A DNA stretch of 64,000 bases from Bacteroides sp. Marseille-P3684 (lineage in GTDB: Bacteria > Bacteroidota > Bacteroidia > Bacteroidales > Bacteroidaceae), in the NCBI RefSeq assembly GCF_900291465.1, contig NZ_LT985808.1, positions 976,092-1,040,091 on the forward strand, in the 5' to 3' direction. Below, piece after piece: positions 58,906-64,000 of the stretch. Made by a program: the position numbers and the translations under genes. The notes beneath the pieces were generated by a model. It had not been told where the DNA came from, ran no database searches, and saw nothing but the letters and a program-made list of their open reading frames with translations. The number at the start of each line of letters is the position of its first letter. Positions within the stretch are counted from its first letter, which is position 1.

Positions 58906-59991
58906 TTATTGCACATCCACCGGCACAATGGGTTGTTCCCTCACTTCATCGAGCGGTACGGCACGGTAGGCTGTACGGCTGAAGTCTATCCGGGTGAGGT
59001 CGATGCTGCGGATGGCGCTGTTGCGCATCGTGCGGTAGTAGATGACACGGTGGGTCGGGTCGGTGGCAGAGGTCCATTGGGTGGCGCTGGGCAGGTCAGG
59101 CGCCTGTTCGCCTCGTGACACTTCGATGCCGATGGGGATGTCGAAGTTGTTCAGTATCTGGAAGCACTGACGGACGGCGCCTTCGGCTGACTTGGCACGG
59201 GGCGCAGTCGCCTGGTAGAAGGCGGCACGGACGAAGCGGGAAGGAGGGGTGACGTCACCGGGGATACCCAGGAAGCCGCTGCCGGCACCGAATTGTGACA
59301 GACGGATGCCGCCGAGCTGCTGTGCCGGGGCACTGCCGGGGAAGAGGTTGACATAGTTGTTCAGGTTGGTCAGCTGCCACTCGAAGCCGGGGGAGTTGGT
59401 GAGCACGCCCAAGGGATTCTCGTAGAAGTGCAGTTTGCCGCCGATGATTTCGAGCACGACCTGCCGTCCCGTGGGGTCGGCAAACCGCCAGTGGACGGTC
59501 GAGGCACGCGGGTCGATGGCGACGACGTGTACCCCTTCGAGGGCAGTCTTCACCTCATCGACCGTGGCGCAGCTGCCCAGAATCCAGCTCACCAGTTGCA
59601 GGTCGGCGATGCTCGTCTGCCGATGACGGGCGTCATACGTCTCATAAGCTCCGTAGCCCGGGAAGTAGAACAGCCCGGCAGAGAGTCCCTTCTCGTTCAG
59701 CCCTTCGGCAACGAACTCCTTTTGCTCCACGGCAAGCCCCACGTAACCGTAACGGGCACGGAAGGACATCCCGTCGGTCGTGCCGCCGGGGACGTAAGAC
59801 TGCTGTGCATAGCCTCGTGGGACAATGACATACTGGCTGTTCAGGTCGCTTCCGCCCCATTCGATGGTACGTGCCAGGATAGGCAGGCTGTCGGCGGTGT
59901 GCAGTGTGATTCCGGTACAGGCGTGTGCCGGACGAGGCAGGAATACTCCGCACAGGAGTCCTGCCAACAGGAGATGGATGAGTCGCTTCAT
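58906..59991 (-). CDS. Choloylglycine hydrolase family protein (bile salt hydrolase / penicillin acylase type)
   Basis: The start at 59991 (MKRLIHLLLAGLLCG) gives 361 residues with a signal peptide ending PAHA, which exposes C25 as the N-terminal nucleophile (CTGITLHT) of an Ntn hydrolase. Other family residues are present: R41 in LARTIEW, Asn in AEGLNEKGLSAGLFYF, the Asn of VLTNSPGFEWQLTNLNNY and the Arg of SRFVRAAFYQ. The Asp usual after the Arg is Glu44 here. It would cleave an amide bond in a conjugated bile acid, N-acyl amino acid or lactone-like substrate in the periplasm. Which one cannot be told from sequence. It stands as a single gene. Confidence 0.88.
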   Translation of the reverse strand: MKRLIHLLLAGLLCGVFLPRPAHACTGITLHTADSLPILARTIEWGGSDLNSQYVIVPRGYAQQSYVPGGTTDGMSFRARYGYVGLAVEQKEFVAEGLNEKGLSAGLFYFPGYGAYETYDARHRQTSIADLQLVSWILGSCATVDEVKTALEGVHVVAIDPRASTVHWRFADPTGRQVVLEIIGGKLHFYENPLGVLTNSPGFEWQLTNLNNYVNLFPGSAPAQQLGGIRLSQFGAGSGFLGIPGDVTPPSRFVRAAFYQATAPRAKSAEGAVRQCFQILNNFDIPIGIEVSRGEQAPDLPSATQWTSATDPTHRVIYYRTMRNSAIRSIDLTRIDFSRTAYRAVPLDEVREQPIVPVDVQ

Positions 59992-60132
59992 AGACAGAGT
60001 TTTCGCAATACTAGCCAACTTCCGTCGAACAAGCAACTTTCCGGCAGAGAATTACGCTATAATCACCTTTGTTAAGTTTAAATGTTGACAAACCCGCGTC
60101 CCGTTGTCCCTTGCCGTCGGTCAACGTCCGGG

Positions 60133-61095
60133 CTATTCCGGTTGCACGTCGTTGGGCGAGGGCAGCTCCTTCCAGCCGGCACCGAACGTGTCGTAGGCAT
60201 CGGTCACGACTACGAAGGCGTCGGGGTCGACCTCCTTGATCTTCAGTTTGATGCCCGTGACCTCCTTGTAGCTCACCACGAGGAAGAGCATTTCCTTGTC
60301 CTCCTGTGTGTAGAGTCCGCTGCTCTTGATGTAGGTAGCCGTGCGGTCGAGGTCCTTGAGGATGTACTGTCGCAAGGCTTCCTGGTGCTTCTGGCTGATG
60401 ACGAAGATGAGCTTGTCGTTCTTGGCGCCGTTTATCATGTAGGCGATGACGCGTGAGATGATGAAGATGGAGATGAGCGAGTAGAGCGAGAGGTGCCATG
60501 AGGGCTGGCTGACATCGTCCGCGCTGCCGATGCCGAAGCCGATGACCACCAGTCCGAAGCAGACCACTGTCCCGTCGACGAGCAGGATGGCATTGGAGAA
60601 GCGGATGTGGGCGTATTTCTGCAGGAGCATCCCGACGATGTCACTTCCGCCTGTCGTCGCCTGGTTGCGCACGACGATGCCCGTCCCGATACCGATGACG
60701 GCAGCGCCGATGACGGCGGTGAGCATCAGATGGTCGCTCATGTTGAGGCTGCCTCCCAGCAGCTGTGCCGGGTCAAGCTGTTCCAGTGCCTCCTGTGTGG
60801 GATAGACGAGGCGCGACATGATGTTCATGAGAAGCGGGGTGATGAGGGCGGCGGCGATGGTACGCGTGCCCAGCTTGGCACCCAGCAGGAGCACCGAGAG
60901 GATGAGCAGCGGAATGTCGAACATATAGCCGAAGGTACCCACCTGGATGGAGGGGAATAGGTTGTGGAGCACGATGCTGGCTCCATAGACACCGCCGGGG
61001 ACGATGTTGTAGGGATTGATAAAGAAGACGAACCCGGCAGCGAGAATGGTACATCCCAACAGGATGTTGACCCATGCACGAACTGTTTTCTTCAT
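60133..61095 (-). CDS. YitT family membrane protein (DUF2179)
   Basis: The frame extends upstream into repeat-derived sequence to 61269. The ATG at 61095 (MKKTVRAWVNILLGC) is the likely start, giving 320 residues. There are about five membrane helices with the family motif AGFVFFINPYNIVPGGVYGASIVL and a second block, RNQATTGGSDIVGMLLQKY. A cytoplasmic DUF2179 domain follows (NDKLIFVISQKHQEALRQYILKDLDRTATYI). The role is unknown; members are suspected transporters. A TATATTTG element lies at 61115-61122 on the same strand. Confidence 0.9.
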   Translation of the reverse strand: MKKTVRAWVNILLGCTILAAGFVFFINPYNIVPGGVYGASIVLHNLFPSIQVGTFGYMFDIPLLILSVLLLGAKLGTRTIAAALITPLLMNIMSRLVYPTQEALEQLDPAQLLGGSLNMSDHLMLTAVIGAAVIGIGTGIVVRNQATTGGSDIVGMLLQKYAHIRFSNAILLVDGTVVCFGLVVIGFGIGSADDVSQPSWHLSLYSLISIFIISRVIAYMINGAKNDKLIFVISQKHQEALRQYILKDLDRTATYIKSSGLYTQEDKEMLFLVVSYKEVTGIKLKIKEVDPDAFVVVTDAYDTFGAGWKELPSPNDVQPE

Positions 61096-61114
61096 ATTGC
61101 TTATATTTATGCAG

Positions 61115-61122
61115 CAAATATA
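61115..61122 (-). promoter_or_regulatory. Candidate -7 element for the YitT gene
   Basis: TATATTTG on the minus strand fits the consensus, about 20 bases upstream of the start codon. Confidence 0.4.
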
Positions 61123-61189
61123 CGAAAGATTCTTATCCGCGGATGGATTTGGCAGGAATTTATTGCCGATGGAGGGGATTCTTTCAGCC

Positions 61190-61310
61190 CGGGTTTTCCG
61201 TCGTGGCGTACGGATGGGTCGCCACGCTCGTACGGACGCGTCGGTACGACGGTGCGGACACGTCCGCACGACGCTACGGACAGGCCCGTACGAGGGTGCT
61301 CAAAAAGAGG
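61190..61310. repeat. Partial modular repeat, copy E (GC-palindrome array only)
   Basis: Only the array module of the repeat family is recognisable here. Flanking parts found in copies A and B are missing or too diverged to see. Confidence 0.6.
61207..61294. repeat. Array of four 22-bp palindromic units (GC subtype, copy E)
   Basis: Units begin at 61207, 61229, 61251 and 61273. The second is a 20-bp dyad with one mismatched pair (CGTACGGACG with CGTCGGTACG). The third contains GTGCGGAC and GTCCGCAC around two central bases. The first and fourth are imperfect. Centres are exactly 22 bp apart. Confidence 0.8.
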
Positions 61311-61355
61311 TGGTTACAAAAGCTTTTTCCGGAAGTCGGGTTTTCTGCTATCGGC

Positions 61356-62795
61356 TTACTGTGCCTTCACGGGGGTCAGCCCCATCTTGGCAGCTTTCTC
61401 CAGCATGTAGGCATAGGCGGCATCGTGCTCGTTGGGGATGATGCCGTCGAGGATGGCGTCCTTGATGGAGCTTTTCAGCGAGCCGATTTCCCGGCAGGGC
61501 TGGAGGTTGAATACCTCCATGATTTCTTCGCCCGTCACGGGGGGCTGGAAGTTGCGGATGCGGTCGCGCTCCTCCAGGTCCTTCAGCTTTTGGCGGACGA
61601 GCTTGAAGTTGTCGAGGAAACGTTGCTTGCGTGTCTGGTTCTTCGAGGTGATGTCCGCCTCGCAGAGGGTCATCAGGTCGTCGATGTCGTCGCCCGCTTC
61701 GAACAGCAGACGGCGCACGGCAGAGTCGGTCACCTCGTCGTCCGCAATGACGATGGGGCGCATGTGGAGGCTCACGAGCTTCTGGACATACTTCATCTTC
61801 TCGTTCATGGGGAGCTTCATGCGGCGGAAGAGGTCGGGAATCATCCGTTCGCCGATATAATTATGGTTGTGGAACGTCCAGCCGATGCGGGGTTCCCAGC
61901 GTTTGGTGCGTGGCTTGGCGATGTCGTGGAGCAGTGCCGCCCAGCGCAGCCACAGGTTGTCCGTGACGCGGGAGATGTTGTCGAGTACCTCCAGCGTGTG
62001 GTAGAAGTTGTCCTTATGGGCGCGTCCGTTGACCGTCTCCACTCCCTGCAGGGCGACGAACTCGGGGAAGATGAGTTCCAGCAGTCCGCAGCGGTCCAGG
62101 TCGACGAAGCCTTTCGACGGGACGGGAGAGAGGATGATTTTGTTCAGCTCGTCGGCGATGCGCTCCCGGGAGATGATGTTGATGCGTTCGCGGTTGCGCG
62201 ACAACGCCTCGAAGGTCTCGTCGTCGATGTGGAAGTTCAGCTGGGTGGCAAAGCGGACGCAGCGCATCATCCGCAGCGGGTCATCGCTGAAGGTGATGTC
62301 GGGGTCGAGCGGCGTCCGGATGAGCTTGTCGCGCAGGTCTTCCAGTCCGCCGAAGGGGTCCACCAGTTCGCCGTACCGCTGCCTGTTGAGACAGACTGCC
62401 AGGGCGTTGATGGTGAAGTCGCGGCGGTTCTGGTCGTCCTCCAGTGTCCCGTCCTCGACGACGGGTTTGCGGGAATCATGGGTGTAGGATTCGCGGCGTG
62501 CACCGACGAACTCCACTTCCGTACCGTGGTATTTCACCTGTGCCGTACCGAAGTTGCGGAACACGGACACGTGTGCCCCCTTGCCCAATTTCCGTCCCAG
62601 CGCTTCCGCCATGGCAATGCCGCTGCCCACGACCACCACGTCGATGTCCTTGGATGGACGCTCCAGAAAGAGGTCGCGCACGTAGCCGCCCACGGCATAA
62701 CATTCTAGTCCCAGTTCGTCGGCTGTCTCTGATATTGTATGGAAGATAGGGGCCTTGAAGCGGTCTTTCAGGTCCTCTTGTGTCAGTTCAATCAT
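61356..62795 (-). CDS. CCA tRNA nucleotidyltransferase / poly(A) polymerase family with HD domain
   Basis: The ATG at 62795 (MIELTQEDLKDRF) gives 479 residues. It is a class II nucleotidyltransferase with CYAVGGYVRDLFL and KDIDVVVVG (metal-binding D-x-D), QNRRDFTINALAV and GGLEDLRDKLIRTPLDPDITFSDDPLRMMRCVRFA (ribose and base recognition). An HD domain follows (HKDNFYHTLEVLDNI, WAALLHDIAKP). It would add or repair the CCA end of tRNAs. In bacteria with split enzymes it could instead be the A-adding form, but the long HD-bearing version seen here is common in Bacteroidales. It is read alone on the minus strand. Confidence 0.93.
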   Translation of the reverse strand: MIELTQEDLKDRFKAPIFHTISETADELGLECYAVGGYVRDLFLERPSKDIDVVVVGSGIAMAEALGRKLGKGAHVSVFRNFGTAQVKYHGTEVEFVGARRESYTHDSRKPVVEDGTLEDDQNRRDFTINALAVCLNRQRYGELVDPFGGLEDLRDKLIRTPLDPDITFSDDPLRMMRCVRFATQLNFHIDDETFEALSRNRERINIISRERIADELNKIILSPVPSKGFVDLDRCGLLELIFPEFVALQGVETVNGRAHKDNFYHTLEVLDNISRVTDNLWLRWAALLHDIAKPRTKRWEPRIGWTFHNHNYIGERMIPDLFRRMKLPMNEKMKYVQKLVSLHMRPIVIADDEVTDSAVRRLLFEAGDDIDDLMTLCEADITSKNQTRKQRFLDNFKLVRQKLKDLEERDRIRNFQPPVTGEEIMEVFNLQPCREIGSLKSSIKDAILDGIIPNEHDAAYAYMLEKAAKMGLTPVKAQ

Positions 62796-62829
62796 CGTCT
62801 TTGCTTCTAGTGGTTTGGGTTTGGTGGCG

Positions 62830-62837
62830 CAAAAATA
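62830..62837 (-). promoter_or_regulatory. Candidate -7 element for the CCA-type gene
   Basis: TATTTTTG on the minus strand, about 35 bases upstream of the start, fits TAnnTTTG. Confidence 0.4.
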
Positions 62838-62880
62838 CATCTTTTTGCCTGTATCGTAGGTAAGTGCCCTGAAGATTTTC

Positions 62881-62888
62881 TATTTTTG
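62881..62888 (+). promoter_or_regulatory. Candidate -7 element for the downstream lipoprotein gene
   Basis: TATTTTTG on the plus strand lies 27 bases before the ATG at 62915. It is divergent from the similar element at 62830. Confidence 0.4.
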
Positions 62889-62914
62889 CCGCCGGAACCA
62901 ATCAATCACAGCAG

Positions 62915-63733
62915 ATGAAACATACCTTATTAATAAGCTGCATCGCCGTCCTCCTGATGGCATGCGGCAGCGACGACAAGAAGGCGCAGGTGTACCTGGA
63001 GCGCGCCGGGCAACTGTTCTCCCAGGGGGCATACAGCGAGGCAAAGTCACAAATCGACAGCATCCGCACGCTCTATCCCAAGGCGTTCGACACGCGCAAG
63101 GAGGCCATCAAGCTCATGCGTCAGATTGAGCTGGAGGAGCAGGGGCGGACACTTGCCTACCTGGACAGTGCCTACCGTGCCAAGCAGGCGGAGCTGGACT
63201 CCATCAAGGGCGCTTATGTGCTGGAAAAGGACACCGCCTATCAGGAAGTGGGCAACTATTTCAGCCCTTCCCAGACGGTGGAGCGGAACCTCAACCGCAC
63301 CTTCCTCCGTGCACAGGTGAGCGAGCAGGGAGTCATGAGCCTGACGTCCATCTATTGCGGCAGGACGAACATCCATCACACCGCCATCAAGGTCAGTGCC
63401 GGCGACACCTTTGCACAGACTCCCCCGTCGAAGGACATCTATGAGACGACCGACCTGGGTTGGAAGATTGAGAAGGCGGACTACGTGCTGGGGCAGGACA
63501 GCAGCGTGATAGACTTCATCGTGATGCACGCCGACGCTCCCGTCCGTGTGGAGTTCCTCGGCGACCGCAACTACAAGATGGCGCTTCCCGCCTCCGACCG
63601 CAAGGCCATAGCCGACGTCTACCGGCTGGCACAGGTGCTCTCCGCCATGGAAGAAATACGGAAGGAGCAGAAGGAAGCCAACCTGAAGAAAGAGTTCATC
63701 CGTCGGAAGATGGAAGAGGACGCGGCTGAATAG
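62915..63733 (+). CDS. Coiled-coil lipoprotein of unknown function
   Basis: The 272-residue product has a signal peptide with lipobox LMAC (Cys17) and then a TPR-like or coiled-coil helical segment (AQVYLERAGQLFSQGAYSEAKSQIDSIRTLYP). The middle and C-terminal part looks beta-rich (MSLTSIYCGRTNIHHTAIKVSAGDTFAQT), and the end is a charged helix (MEEIRKEQKEANLKKEFIRRKME). It resembles hypothetical lipoproteins widespread in Bacteroidales, but I recognise no named function. It stands alone between divergent neighbours. Confidence 0.7.
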   Translation: MKHTLLISCIAVLLMACGSDDKKAQVYLERAGQLFSQGAYSEAKSQIDSIRTLYPKAFDTRKEAIKLMRQIELEEQGRTLAYLDSAYRAKQAELDSIKGAYVLEKDTAYQEVGNYFSPSQTVERNLNRTFLRAQVSEQGVMSLTSIYCGRTNIHHTAIKVSAGDTFAQTPPSKDIYETTDLGWKIEKADYVLGQDSSVIDFIVMHADAPVRVEFLGDRNYKMALPASDRKAIADVYRLAQVLSAMEEIRKEQKEANLKKEFIRRKMEEDAAE

Positions 63734-63742
63734 TCCGTCCGT

Positions 63743-64000
63743 CTAGCGCCTTCCGTCCTTGGGTATCCAGCTGTCGACCAGCTCCCGGTGGGTCTTCATC
63801 CATTCACGGACGGCGTCTTTCTCCGTCCGTTTCGTGTCGTTGATGGCACGCATCAGGGAGCTGATGTCCTTGTCCTCCAAGTGGATGTTGCGGATGATGG
63901 CTGCGGCGTAGGGATGGTCGTGGCTGAAGCCCCGCCGCGCTATGCTGTGTATCTGTTCCGCTTCACCATAGACGTTCTTGGGGTCCTTGAGGAACTTCAG
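63743..64000 (-). CDS. Glycine-betaine/proline ABC transporter substrate-binding protein, C-terminal part (partial, runs off right edge)
   Basis: The frame is open from the right edge to a TAG at 63743-63745. The 85 residues seen start with LKFLKDPKNVYGEAEQIHSI and end with AVREWMKTHRELVDSWIPKD. This is characteristic of the C-terminus of OpuAC-type substrate-binding proteins, which bind glycine betaine or proline for osmoprotection. The N-terminal part, and any fused permease domain, lie outside the window. Confidence 0.75.
   Translation of the reverse strand: MKFLKDPKNVYGEAEQIHSIARRGFSHDHPYAAAIIRNIHLEDKDISSLMRAINDTKRTEKDAVREWMKTHRELVDSWIPKDGRR

Noticed and set aside
61096-61269. N-terminal extension of the YitT protein
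   Set aside because: It is translated from repeat copy E and contains no membrane segment. The normal start is at 61095.

Overview
The window is a chromosomal segment of a Bacteroidales bacterium. This follows from the SusC/SusD pairs, a hybrid two-component regulator, SPII lipoproteins, and promoter-like motifs of the TTG...TAnnTTTG type. Species cannot be named. Most of the window is GC-rich, but two stretches (about 46.1-50.4 kb and 51.3-52.5 kb) are visibly AT-richer.

Region 1 (1-1958): the edge-truncated end of an Rpn/PD-(D/E)XK transposase-like nuclease on the minus strand, then a 1.3 kb gene-free stretch holding an intergenic repeat. Region 2 (1959-43684): a roughly 42 kb polysaccharide utilisation locus (PUL) for complex glucurono-arabinoxylan. 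It runs GH43 lipoprotein, tandem SusC-SusD-SusC-SusD, a surface-glycan-binding lipoprotein, a GH10-like protein with two inserted carbohydrate-binding modules, GH30 xylanase, an SGNH esterase, a GH127/GH146-type enzyme, GH115 glucuronidase, GH43-CBM6, GH97, a GH43-CBM6-CE1 fusion, an SGNH-GH95 fusion and another GH43. A hybrid two-component system (minus strand) and a divergent GH8 exo-oligoxylanase follow. The order SusC-SusD-SusC-SusD-lipoprotein-GH10 matches the xus core cluster of xylan-using Bacteroidetes. Surface proteins would bind and cut xylan, SusC/D would import oligomers, and periplasmic esterases and side-chain glycosidases would strip acetyl, feruloyl, arabinosyl, glucuronyl and galactosyl groups before GH8 and GH43 finish the backbone.

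Region 3 (43871-46020): exonuclease III and a membrane protein fused to a cytidylate-kinase-like domain. Region 4 (46383-50357) is the most striking part. A small AraC-type regulator is split into an N-terminal half (46449, plus strand) and a C-terminal half (50355-50107, minus strand) at the two copies of a 17-bp inverted repeat. Between them lies a gene for a 1100-residue coiled-coil surface lipoprotein. Inverting the 3.7 kb between the repeats would rebuild a 137-residue regulator in frame and place the surface-protein gene 60 bp behind it, downstream of a fixed promoter. The sequenced orientation therefore looks like the OFF state of a phase-variable surface-protein switch.

Region 5 (50358-64000): a 6-bladed-propeller lipoprotein, a flavodoxin/ferredoxin protein, DUF488, a KduI isomerase with a signal peptide beside an orphan PTS EIIC, a TIGR02757 protein, a CorC/HlyC-type protein, DUF4250, a choloylglycine-hydrolase-family Ntn hydrolase, a YitT protein, a CCA-adding-type nucleotidyltransferase, a lipoprotein and the edge-truncated C-terminus of a glycine-betaine binding protein.

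A second unusual pattern is a family of modular intergenic repeats (about 856-1376, 23010-23605, 37513-38107, 50694-51205, partly 61190-61310). Each carries an array of palindromic units with an exact 22-bp period, although the palindrome sequence differs between subfamilies. No tRNA, rRNA or CRISPR array was seen.
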